A stretch of DNA of 64,000 nt from NCBI GenBank assembly GCA_023398815.1, contig JAEWRW010000063.1, forward strand, positions 62,001 to 126,000. The letters run 5' to 3'. This DNA comes from Bacillota bacterium. GTDB lineage: Bacteria > Bacillota > Clostridia > Christensenellales > UMGS416. Made by a program: the position numbers and the translations under genes. Shown here piece by piece: positions 9,490 to 16,101 of the stretch; positions within the stretch are counted from its first letter, which is position 1, and every line of letters begins with the position of its first letter. The notes beneath the pieces are model-generated. The model was not told where the DNA came from and searched no databases. It saw only the letters and a program-made list of their open reading frames with translations.

Positions 9490-9932
9490 CGCACTGTTTC
9501 AGTACCAACGAACGTGATGGAGCTGCTGCGGCAGCACAAGCGGGAACAGTCCGAGATCCGGCTGCAGTTGGGCAACCTCTGGCAGGATTCCGGCCTTGTC
9601 TTCACGCAGTGGGATGGCAAGCCGATGCACCCCTACACGCCATCGCATTGGTTCCACGACTTCCTGGTGGAATACAATCAAAAGGTTGAAAGTGACGCCT
9701 CTCTTACAGGCGATCAGAAAGCCCAAAGGGTTCTTCCCCCCATCTCTTTCCACGGGTTGCGGCACACCGCGCGACGCTTCTCATCGCCGGGCAGACGGAC
9801 GCGAGAACCGTTTCAGCGCGGCTGGGGCATGCGCAGACGTCCACAACGCTGAACATCTACAGCCATGCGTTGAAGAGTGCGGACAAGAAGGCGGTGGAAA
9901 CGCTGCAGAGTATGTTGATGGGTGCCAGCTAG
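9490..9932 (+). pseudogene. Decayed tyrosine recombinase (integrase), C-terminal remnant
   Basis: Fragment of a phage/ICE-type tyrosine integrase lacking its N-terminal half. The reading frame from about 9490 gives IRTVSVP..VMELLRQHK and then HGLRHT, after which the frame breaks. One base appears missing near 9769-9775, and the rest continues in the next frame as ATLLIAGQTD, LGHAQTSTTLNIYSH (catalytic H and Tyr) and a TAG at 9930-9932. It is not a copy of the prophage integrase at 44956-46086, because the motifs differ. It probably belonged to the element that brought the R-M island to this tRNA locus. Confidence 0.85.
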
Positions 9933-9960
9933 TCAAAAGCATAAGGATGCTTCATGGGCG

Positions 9961-10533
9961 CTACATATCACCTATAGAACCTTCAGCCACATACATATGT
10001 TCATAACTACCATACAAACCGATTGTGTGGTCGTTCTGAAAAACGAGAGTCAACATGTCAAAATAGTCCCCACCATCAGGCCGATCGCCATCCCCGCTGA
10101 ACACACTGTCATAGAATCCCTCATTACAGCCCGACAGGCTGATATCTTTGAGCGTTTGGCCAATCACCTTGGGGAAATACTTTGTTACGTCACGCCACGG
10201 GTATGGCTGATATGATTTTCCCTTCAGTGTCAACGTATTAATGCCGACCTTGGCATGGCTGGTATTGATAAACCAAATTTCGAGATGCTTCCCTTCAAAA
10301 TCCAGTACAATCGGTTCATCAAGTTCAAGGAAAGTTTTGCCCGCTACATCCCCCTCGCCATCCCCGCCTTCCAAATCCTCAAGGTTGAAAATACAGCCCA
10401 TCGTATGGATTGCCGTAATTGGCAGTCCGAACAGCATTTCTTTCACATCATCAATATAGCTACGAAATGGCTCTGCGGTAATAAAGTCATTCGCTTGCCA
10501 TTGATCAAAAGAAAAAGTGTCAAGGCTCTTCAT
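9961..10533 (-). CDS. Hypothetical protein
   Basis: 190-residue acidic, soluble protein that I do not recognise. No signal peptide, membrane segment or catalytic motif is evident. The mixed alpha/beta pattern with many aromatic residues (for example LEIWFINTSHAKVG) resembles single-domain immunity-type or housekeeping orphans in accessory regions, but there is no adjacent toxin. ATG 10533 has GGAGGTG 6-7 bases upstream, a strong start. It lies alone between the broken integrase and the att repeat, transcribed away from the att site. Confidence 0.7.
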   Translation of the reverse strand: MKSLDTFSFDQWQANDFITAEPFRSYIDDVKEMLFGLPITAIHTMGCIFNLEDLEGGDGEGDVAGKTFLELDEPIVLDFEGKHLEIWFINTSHAKVGINTLTLKGKSYQPYPWRDVTKYFPKVIGQTLKDISLSGCNEGFYDSVFSGDGDRPDGGDYFDMLTLVFQNDHTIGLYGSYEHMYVAEGSIGDM

Positions 10534-10706
10534 CTATAGCACCTCCCCCCAATGATAGCCGCTGCGCCGTGCGGCATCAATAAAGCTTTTACCTGTTACC
10601 ATGTGAAGTACCGTTATAGGTTTGTACCTTCGGCTCTCGCTTCCTTATGCGCGGACGCACCCGGATGGCATTTCAACCCTCTCCCCACCTTCACAAGGAA
10701 AAAGCA

Positions 10707-10738
10707 AAACCCCAGCAACCGCATGGTTGCTGGGGTTT
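10707..10738 (-). terminator. Intrinsic terminator, tRNA-operon type, at the left att copy
   Basis: Perfect 14-bp stem (10707-10720 with 10725-10738, loop GCAT). On the minus strand it is followed by TTGCTTTTTCC. It lies directly behind the tRNA-Lys 3' half on the minus strand, as a tRNA-operon terminator would. The right att copy has an imperfect version of the same hairpin. Confidence 0.7.
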
Positions 10739-10786
10739 CCGTGGTGGGCCTTCAGGGGCTCGAACCCTGGACACCCTGATTAAGAG
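10710..10786. repeat. Left prophage attachment site (attL)
   Basis: Bases 10730-10786 are identical over 57 bp to 46113-46169. A further 18 bases (10710-10727) match after a 2-base mismatch. The segment contains the 3' part of a tRNA-Lys gene from the anticodon loop to CCA (minus strand, 10742-10786) plus the flanking terminator arm. No 5' tRNA half follows, so this is an att remnant and not a functional tRNA. Confidence 0.9.
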
Positions 10787-10814
10787 GCAGATTACAACTC
10801 GTCTCATTCGGCTG

Positions 10815-10840
10815 AAAGCCACGTAATAGCGTGGCTTTTT
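10815..10840. terminator. Bidirectional hairpin between attL and hicB
   Basis: Stem AAAGCCACG (10815-10823) pairs with CGTGGCTTT (10830-10838) around a TAATAG loop, with T-runs on the plus side. It would end hicAB transcripts from the right and any transcript entering across attL. Confidence 0.6.
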
Positions 10841-10871
10841 GCCGTTGATTACCGTCTATTGCGGAAGGACT

Positions 10872-10891
10872 TTGTTGCCAGATTGTTGCCG
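10872..10891 (+). repeat. Candidate integrase arm-type sites, left end
   Basis: Two direct copies of TTGTTGCC(A/G), 10872-10880 and 10883-10891, spaced 11 bp. The same paired TGTTGCC repeat with the same 11-bp spacing occurs at 46034-46053, inside the other prophage end. Confidence 0.5.
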
Positions 10892-10905
10892 ACCCCCTCG
10901 ACGGA

Positions 10906-11316
10906 CTACAGTCCCAGCCTATCCCGCAACGCCTCCTGCAGCACCTGTGAGAAGTTAATGCCCGCCCGCTCGGCCCGCTCATTGAGCGCCGCGGGGATGG
11001 TCAGCGTTTTCTTTATTGCCCGGTTGGCCATGTTCTCCCGGAAAGCGTCCATGTTTACCGTGATAAGAACCAACGCCTCGTTTACCTCGGTATGCACCCA
11101 CTTGGATGGGCTTGGCATAGGGTCGCCATCGTCCTCCATGCCATAGATGTGGAGCGCCAGCGCTTCGCGGGCCATTTCGGCAGCGTGCTCCAGCGTTTTA
11201 CCCTCGGTGATGCAACCGGGGAAATCTGGGAACGTCACAGAGTATTCGTATTCGTTGCCTTCCTCCACATCGTGGGTGAAGATCGCTGGATAGGTTCTCA
11301 GGTCAACTCTCGCCAT
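10906..11316 (-). CDS. hicB: HicB-type antitoxin
   Basis: Antitoxin and probable autoregulator of a type II HicAB toxin-antitoxin pair. The N-terminal half has the partly degenerate RNase-H-like HicB fold signature YPAIF...YSVTFPDFPGCITEGKTLEHAAEMAREAL. The C-terminal half carries a short DNA-binding region (KKTLTIPAALNERAERAGINFSQ, here a ribbon-helix-helix-like pattern). ATG 11316 is preferred over 11325 because AGGA sits 9 bases before it but directly abuts the upstream ATG; 136 residues result. It is downstream of hicA in the same operon, in the prophage end next to attL, where addiction modules often stabilise lysogeny. Confidence 0.85.
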   Translation of the reverse strand: MARVDLRTYPAIFTHDVEEGNEYEYSVTFPDFPGCITEGKTLEHAAEMAREALALHIYGMEDDGDPMPSPSKWVHTEVNEALVLITVNMDAFRENMANRAIKKTLTIPAALNERAERAGINFSQVLQEALRDRLGL

Positions 11317-11358
11317 GAATGTCATTCCTTTCTATTTTTACCCGCCGCAGGCCGGGGC

Positions 11359-11541
11359 TTATTTCAGCCCCGCCTGCTTTAGGATTGATTCAGCCGTTTT
11401 CTTTTTGATGTCTCCTGTGTGGGTTGGTACCGTCACCTTTCCTTTCTTTGTTTTGTGGACCAGCTGGATGTGGGAGCCTTCTTGGTTTTTGATCTTCCAG
11501 CCGTCTGCTTCGAGGAGTTTGATCATTTCTCTTGTTTTCAT
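11359..11541 (-). CDS. hicA: HicA-type mRNA interferase toxin
   Basis: 60-residue HicA toxin, a double-stranded-RNA-binding-fold ribonuclease that cleaves mRNA. The hallmark GSHIQLVHK is present, with catalytic His 24, followed by VTVPTHTGDIKKKTAESILKQAGL. ATG 11541 is chosen because GGGAGGGG lies just before it; the upstream in-frame ATG codons lack a ribosome site and fall within the promoter. It is the first gene of the hicAB operon, 42 bases before hicB. Confidence 0.88.
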   Translation of the reverse strand: MKTREMIKLLEADGWKIKNQEGSHIQLVHKTKKGKVTVPTHTGDIKKKTAESILKQAGLK

Positions 11542-11563
11542 TTGTTCCCCTCCCAACAACCTA

Positions 11564-11592
11564 AGTATAGCACGTATTATCATACGTGTCAA
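11564..11592 (-). promoter_or_regulatory. hicAB promoter with embedded operator palindrome
   Basis: Minus-strand -35 TTGACA (11592-11587), 17-bp spacer and -10 TATACT (11569-11564). The spacer contains the inverted repeat CACGTAT-N4-ATACGTG (11571-11588), a likely HicB/HicAB binding site placed to block RNA polymerase. Confidence 0.75.
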
Positions 11593-11616
11593 CATAATTA
11601 ATCAAAGTTTTTGAAA

Positions 11617-11648
11617 ATAAAAAGCCCCCTCCAGCCCGAAGGCCAGAG
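11617..11648 (-). terminator. Late-operon terminator with UUCG loop
   Basis: Minus-strand 8-bp stem (two wobbles) closed by a TTCG tetraloop (11629-11648), followed by GGGGCTTTTTATTTT. It lies 43 bases after the endolysin stop and just before the hicAB promoter, ending the leftward late transcript. Confidence 0.7.
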
Positions 11649-11690
11649 TGGTTAACGATACTGCGGCGGGAGGTACATGCGCCGCGGAGG

Positions 11691-12470
11691 TTAGGCGAGC
11701 AATTTGCCCCAGGTTTGCGGGCCAACAATGCCATCGATCAGGATTCCGACCTTCTTCTGGTAGGCACGGACGGCCTTCTCCGTCTTTGGGCCGAACGCCC
11801 CATCCACTTCGAGCCCGTAGCCCAGCTTGTTGAGCGTGGTCTGCAGCTTTCGCACGGCGGTACCCACGTCGCCCCGTTGCACGGTGCGGGGTAATGCCAC
11901 AGGATCTGCGGCGGCCACTGCAAGCGCAATGCGCACAGCCGCGCGGAAATCGTCCATGGTCTTTCCGTTACGAGTGAAGTAGCCCTGACCCTTCTTGTCG
12001 GCCGCGCGCTTGTATGCGGGGTCATTCCGCACGTCCCCGTGGTTGCTGGCCACGCCCAGCTTGTAGCCCTCATAGTGGGCGATCACGTTGTCGGCAGTCA
12101 GGCCGAACATCTGGCACCAGTATACCGTCAGCCAGACACCGCGCTCCCAGGCTGCCGCAAAGTCCTCCGGCGTGTCTGTCAACGGCTCGGAGAACTCCAC
12201 GCCCAAGTGGGTCTGATTGGCCTTGCCACCGGCGTGCCAGCCGCGGATATTCCATGGCAGCGCCTGCACGACGCTCGTGCTGTCCACGTGCGCGTGGGCA
12301 GCCTTAGAGGAAAGCATGTTGTTCCAGCGGCCCGGCCAGTCCTTGGCGGCCACTCCTTGGCACCCGTTGCTGTGGATCATAATGCCCGTGGGCTTGCCGC
12401 CCTTCCACTTGGCACCTGCCAGGAAGCAGCGGTTTTTCTTCATCAGCTTTTCGGCGATGGTGTATGCCAT
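11691..12470 (-). CDS. Phage endolysin: N-acetylmuramoyl-L-alanine amidase with PG-binding domain
   Basis: Cuts the amide bond between MurNAc and the stem peptide at lysis. The 259 residues contain an amidase_2 (PGRP-like) domain with zinc-ligand candidates H33 (MIHSNGC), H132/H144 and D146 (ASNHGDVRND). A C-terminal PG_binding_1 domain follows (about 193-259: QRGDVGTAVRKLQ, DGAFGPKTEKAVRAYQ). There is no signal peptide, so export through the neighbouring holin is expected. ATG 12470 is preceded by GGAGGAATAATC. It is the last gene of the late operon. Confidence 0.92.
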   Translation of the reverse strand: MAYTIAEKLMKKNRCFLAGAKWKGGKPTGIMIHSNGCQGVAAKDWPGRWNNMLSSKAAHAHVDSTSVVQALPWNIRGWHAGGKANQTHLGVEFSEPLTDTPEDFAAAWERGVWLTVYWCQMFGLTADNVIAHYEGYKLGVASNHGDVRNDPAYKRAADKKGQGYFTRNGKTMDDFRAAVRIALAVAAADPVALPRTVQRGDVGTAVRKLQTTLNKLGYGLEVDGAFGPKTEKAVRAYQKKVGILIDGIVGPQTWGKLLA

Positions 12471-12472
12471 GA

Positions 12473-12889
12473 TTATTCCTCCTTCTCCGCCTCGTCGGCG
12501 GCGTCATCCTTATTAAGTGCAGCGATCACGGCCTTGAGCTTGGCCGGGTACTGCACCCCGGCCCTGCCAACATTTTCGAGGATGCTCAGGCCCTCATTGG
12601 CGATGTAAAAGGTACAGGCGGCATCCCGCACGAAGTCCTGCCCCAGGTATCGGTCGAGCATCGCGCCGATGGCCACCATGACGAAAATTAACAGTTTCTT
12701 GGCGATGCCACGGAACCCAACGGCGGACGATAGTTCGCGGTTGATGCCGGCGGCGATGATGCCCGTCAGATAGTCCGCACAGACAAACACCACCAGCACA
12801 AGTACGCTCATATCCCATCCTCCGAACATCCAACTCAGGAAGCCGCCCACGGCGGCCACAACCAACTTGACAAGATCCAGCCAGTTCAT
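12473..12889 (-). CDS. Phage holin, toxin-secretion/phage-lysis holin family
   Basis: 138-residue membrane protein with about three hydrophobic segments (near 5-22, 27-47 and 64-82) and a charged C-terminus. The pattern VFVCADYLTGIIAAG followed by SAVGFRGIAKKLLIF and ANEGLSILENVGRAG is typical of the Phage_holin_4 family. It forms the lesion that releases the endolysin, whose gene begins 2 bases downstream. Confidence 0.9.
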   Translation of the reverse strand: MNWLDLVKLVVAAVGGFLSWMFGGWDMSVLVLVVFVCADYLTGIIAAGINRELSSAVGFRGIAKKLLIFVMVAIGAMLDRYLGQDFVRDAACTFYIANEGLSILENVGRAGVQYPAKLKAVIAALNKDDAADEAEKEE

Positions 12890-12917
12890 TCCTTTTCTCC
12901 TCTCGTTGTAATGTAAA

Positions 12918-12939
12918 GCCCCCGGGAATCCCCAGGGGC
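12918..12939 (-). terminator. Hairpin between tail-fibre and lysis genes
   Basis: 9-bp stem GCCCC(T/C)GGG around a GATT loop on the minus strand, followed only by CTTTACATT. A weak or partial terminator that could modulate holin/endolysin levels. Confidence 0.45.
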
Positions 12940-12959
12940 CGAAAGCGGTTTTGATGGGC

Positions 12960-14342
12960 TCAGCGCATCAGCCTGCGCCCCTCGATGGTGCAGAGCAGCC
13001 TGTCTAGTTGGAGCAGTGACACCGCCGTCGTGCCCGAGTTCGTAGCCACGATGGAGATGCCCACCTGCCGCCCGCTCCCCGTCGGGAGGTTGGTGGCCAC
13101 GGTGGCCATCCAGCCGATAGACCCATTTACCAATTGCACCGTGAATGTGGCCTGTGATAGATCTGGACTCAGCCGAATCACCAGCTTTATCCACACGGAC
13201 GCGTAGAGCTGCGCTGTGGTAGCCGCGGCCGTCTCTGTGCCATTGGAACGGCTCTTTGCCGTCAGCACTCCGTTGAGGATCTCTGCGAACACCCCGTCCG
13301 TCGGCGCGGCCGTGGTTGTGGAATCGTGGAACCCCACCCGCACCGTTGTGTTGGCCAGGGTAATCAGGTTAAATACCAGCTCAAAGGTCTCTCCGCCGGC
13401 CAACAGAAGGCTATCCTGCAAGCTGCGGATGTACCACCCGCTGTTTGCTGTGGTGCTGGACTTGATGTCCACCACGCCCGGGTGATTCGCATCACCCGCA
13501 ATGGCATTCATTGTGCCAGCGGAAATCGCCGCCCCGGTCAGTGGGGCGAGACCGTATGCGGTGTTGAGCAGGAAATCGTTGTCGATCAGCACCAGCCGAT
13601 CCCGCGCCTCTGCCTCTCCGCCCCATCCCAGGTTGCTGTTCAGCCACGCCTCCAGGAGCGGGAACACGAAGCGTCGATAACCCTGCTCGTTTGGGTGCAG
13701 GCCATCTCCCTGAAGGAAGAAGTTAGCGTTGTGCGAGGCGAGCGCCCCGTTGAGCTCAGAGAGCTTCCAAAAGTCGAGCACTGGCACCCCGCGCTTGCGG
13801 CACACCGACATGACCTGCTCGATCACCGGGCGAATGAGGATGTCCATGGCTGGCGCTGCCTTCTGGATGGCGATGTAGCCGACCCGGCAGTTAGGGAAGT
13901 CGGTGGCCACGTTATCCAGAAATGCTTCGCAGGCCTGCACAGGCTGCGTCAAGTCGGCTCCGCTCGTGCTGTACCCGTTGAGGATGTTCCCGGGTGGCAC
14001 CAGATTCAGCCCGTCATTTCCGCCGCCGTCGAACAGTATGAGATCTGGCACAATGCCTTGCGCCTTCATATAGTCGTACTGAGCTTTAATGGTTAGGTAT
14101 TGTGCCCCCAGCGTCTCGTTGTGCGACATGTAGGCACCTGACATCGCCAGACGGTAGAACACCGCTTTTGGGTATGCCTGCTGAAGCAGGTAGTGGAGCC
14201 CGTAGCCATCCCATCCAAGGCCATAGAGCCACGAATCGCCCAACTCCACAACGATCTTCCCGTTCAGCACCTGTGGCCGGATCTCCAACACATCCCACGA
14301 GGCGCCATTGTACCTCTTGAGATCTCCACGCACGGTTGCCAT
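12960..14342 (-). CDS. Tail-associated SGNH/GDSL hydrolase
   Basis: 460-residue tail protein with a central SGNH hydrolase: GDS block (VVELGDSWLYG, about 32-42), G-x-ND block (DGGGNDGLN) and D-G-L-H block (GDGLHPNEQGY), giving the Ser-Asp-His set of esterases acting on glycans. An extra beta-rich domain follows (about 270-460) of the kind seen on receptor-binding proteins. It probably deacetylates surface polysaccharide during adsorption. Its N-terminus (FNGA/YNGASWDVL) resembles the shaft-joining repeat of the next gene upstream, which suggests both attach to the same baseplate part. Confidence 0.8.
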   Translation of the reverse strand: MATVRGDLKRYNGASWDVLEIRPQVLNGKIVVELGDSWLYGLGWDGYGLHYLLQQAYPKAVFYRLAMSGAYMSHNETLGAQYLTIKAQYDYMKAQGIVPDLILFDGGGNDGLNLVPPGNILNGYSTSGADLTQPVQACEAFLDNVATDFPNCRVGYIAIQKAAPAMDILIRPVIEQVMSVCRKRGVPVLDFWKLSELNGALASHNANFFLQGDGLHPNEQGYRRFVFPLLEAWLNSNLGWGGEAEARDRLVLIDNDFLLNTAYGLAPLTGAAISAGTMNAIAGDANHPGVVDIKSSTTANSGWYIRSLQDSLLLAGGETFELVFNLITLANTTVRVGFHDSTTTAAPTDGVFAEILNGVLTAKSRSNGTETAAATTAQLYASVWIKLVIRLSPDLSQATFTVQLVNGSIGWMATVATNLPTGSGRQVGISIVATNSGTTAVSLLQLDRLLCTIEGRRLMR

Positions 14343-14354
14343 ATAGCCGCCCCC

Positions 14355-15038
14355 TCAGTTGGTGTCGAACCAGAAATCACCCGCCGTCGGGCTTGTGGGC
14401 TGTGCCGTGCCTACGGTGAAGATCGGGGCGGCAATGGCCCTGGCCTGCTGAGTAGCCGTAAGGTGATAATACTCGCCGGCGGCACCGCCCTGCAGGCTGG
14501 AGAGGTTGGCGTGGTCATTGATGGCCGAAGACATTTTGAACCAGCGGCCCACACCCGTGGTCGGCGCCACGATGCGGTTATCGTCGCCGGCGTCCGAGCT
14601 GTCCCGGTCGAGCCGGTAGAGGCCCATCGCCTCCACGTTGATGAGGCATTTATCCGGGTAGGTGGCGGCCAATGTCGTGTTCAGCGCCTTGAGAGCCGTG
14701 ACGTCAGCCACGGCAGGCTTGAGCGTTGAGCCAGTGCCAGATGCGGCGGCATCGATGGCTGCCTGCACCTGTGCCGCCGTCCAGAGTACGCCCGTACCGG
14801 TGCCGGCGTCGTTGATCTTCTTGCCACTGTCCACCAGATCGCCGTTGGCATCCAGCTGAGCCAGGTCACCCGCGGTCGGGCTGGCCGGCCGCGCGGCCTT
14901 GCCGTTCCAGGCCGTTTTCTCCGTGTCTGTCGTCAGTCGGTGGGTGGCATCGTCAATGATCTGGTCGCCCGTGGTTTTTGGGTAGAATGTCTCCCACGAG
15001 CTGCCGTTGAATTTCTTCTCTGTGTATTTCGTTGCCAT
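14355..15038 (-). CDS. Phage tail fibre / receptor-binding region protein
   Basis: 227-residue protein rich in Ala, Thr, Gly and Asp, starting MATKYTEKKFNGSSWETFYP. That N-terminal attachment module is shared with the SGNH hydrolase gene downstream. The middle has repeats such as TDTEKTAWNGK and ASPTAGDLAQLDANGDLVDSG, typical of fibre shafts. A C-terminal copy of PTSPTAGDFWFDTN echoes the small tail protein upstream. No enzymatic motif is seen. Confidence 0.75.
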   Translation of the reverse strand: MATKYTEKKFNGSSWETFYPKTTGDQIIDDATHRLTTDTEKTAWNGKAARPASPTAGDLAQLDANGDLVDSGKKINDAGTGTGVLWTAAQVQAAIDAAASGTGSTLKPAVADVTALKALNTTLAATYPDKCLINVEAMGLYRLDRDSSDAGDDNRIVAPTTGVGRWFKMSSAINDHANLSSLQGGAAGEYYHLTATQQARAIAAPIFTVGTAQPTSPTAGDFWFDTN

Positions 15039-15052
15039 CGCGGCAGCCCTCC

Positions 15053-15280
15053 TCAGTCGCTTGTGTCATACCATAAGGCGTTGGTGTCGCCAGGCTCGCC
15101 GTCGGCGACAACGATGTTCACTCCTCCACCCGTGCCCGGTGAGCCAGGAGGCCCAGGCGGCCCAGGCACCGGCACATATGCCAGCGTCGGTATGCGTATC
15201 ACCGGCATTGGGCCAGTGGGTGCTTTCAGCTGCACAACCGGCAATGACCCGACCTGTGTAACCAGCTTAATCGTCGCCAT
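15053..15280 (-). CDS. Small tail protein with short collagen-like tract
   Basis: 75 residues with a GPPGPPGSPGTGGG stretch (about 39-52) and a C-terminal ADGEPGDTNALWYDTSD tail, the motif used by many phage tail accessory proteins. It overlaps the preceding gene by 14 bases. The collagen-like segment implies trimerisation. The exact role is unknown. Confidence 0.65.
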   Translation of the reverse strand: MATIKLVTQVGSLPVVQLKAPTGPMPVIRIPTLAYVPVPGPPGPPGSPGTGGGVNIVVADGEPGDTNALWYDTSD

Positions 15281-15620
15281 CGCGCGTCACATCCTTCTCA
15301 ATGATCACCGCGTAGATCTCGCTGCTGGTTGGCTTTCCGCTGTCGTCAAGGTACAGTTCCACGTCACTCTCGTGTTGTCCGGTCGGCCAGCTTTGTGTGC
15401 TGCCTGGTACCGACAGGATGTAACGCCCCGGGATTACTGCGCCGGTGTCCGGGTCGGTCGCCCTGGAGATGGCTAGCGTGGCAAGCAGCCGACCTGCGGT
15501 CGTGCGAATTTGTGACCGCAGGGCCGACGGGTCTGGCGATAGTACTGCTCCGTCCTCGTCACTGATCTCAATTGGATATGCCAGCGCGTCGCCGCGCTTC
15601 CGTCTAGCTGCTACGATCAT
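15267..15620 (-). CDS. Phage tail-region protein, BppU/upper-baseplate-like candidate
   Basis: 117 residues from ATG 15620, chosen because AGGAGG precedes it and it overlaps the upstream stop as ATGA. The protein is beta-rich: a start RRKRGDALAYPIEISDEDG, then GRYILSVPGSTQSWPTGQHESDVEL. This is the immunoglobulin-like pattern of small baseplate or adhesin-mounting proteins. The family assignment is tentative. Confidence 0.6.
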   Translation of the reverse strand: MIVAARRKRGDALAYPIEISDEDGAVLSPDPSALRSQIRTTAGRLLATLAISRATDPDTGAVIPGRYILSVPGSTQSWPTGQHESDVELYLDDSGKPTSSEIYAVIIEKDVTRDGDD

Positions 15621-16090
15621 AATGCCTCCTGTTCTGCCGGTGACGTGGGCCACACGATGGCCGCCAGCGGATCAGCAATGGTCTCCGGGAGGTCCCGAAG
15701 CGCCTGCCGGTAGGTGCGCCATGCGCTGCGCAGCTCATCAGCCATCGGCCGATCAGCCCACATGTACTCGTCGCTTTTCCTCAGTAGGTCGTCACGCTGC
15801 AGGCGTATGGCGGCCATGGCCATCTCGCATTCCTGGATCTCAGCCTCGGCGCGCTTGCCATCATCGAAGTACAGAGCACCGTCCAGCCAACGGTAGCAAC
15901 GCAGCAGCCGGCGGAAGCTCAGTAGCCTGGACAACTGCTCCTCGTCCGCTCCTTCCGCGTCCAGCGTGCTTACCCCGGCCACCTGCATGGCGGGCAGCAG
16001 TGCAGCCTCCGTCGCCTCAACGCCACCTGGGAACCCGCCCACCGTTGCATAACCGACGATGTAGCCGTCGGCGTCAAGTTTCAGTTGCAT
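15617..16090 (-). CDS. Tail fibre assembly chaperone-like protein
   Basis: 157 residues. The N-terminus is a short beta segment (MQLKLDADGYIVGYATVGGF). A helical middle follows, and the C-terminus has W-R-T-Y-R-Q-A-L-R-D-L-P, the W..YR..L signature of Caudovirales tail-fibre assembly proteins. It directly follows the large fibre gene, the usual place for a fibre chaperone. Confidence 0.65.
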   Translation of the reverse strand: MQLKLDADGYIVGYATVGGFPGGVEATEAALLPAMQVAGVSTLDAEGADEEQLSRLLSFRRLLRCYRWLDGALYFDDGKRAEAEIQECEMAMAAIRLQRDDLLRKSDEYMWADRPMADELRSAWRTYRQALRDLPETIADPLAAIVWPTSPAEQEAL

Positions 16091-16101
16091 CCTGTCCCTC
16101 C

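Noticed and set aside
10742..10786. A second tRNA-Lys at the left att site
   Set aside because: Only the 3' part from the anticodon loop is present; the 5' half is missing.
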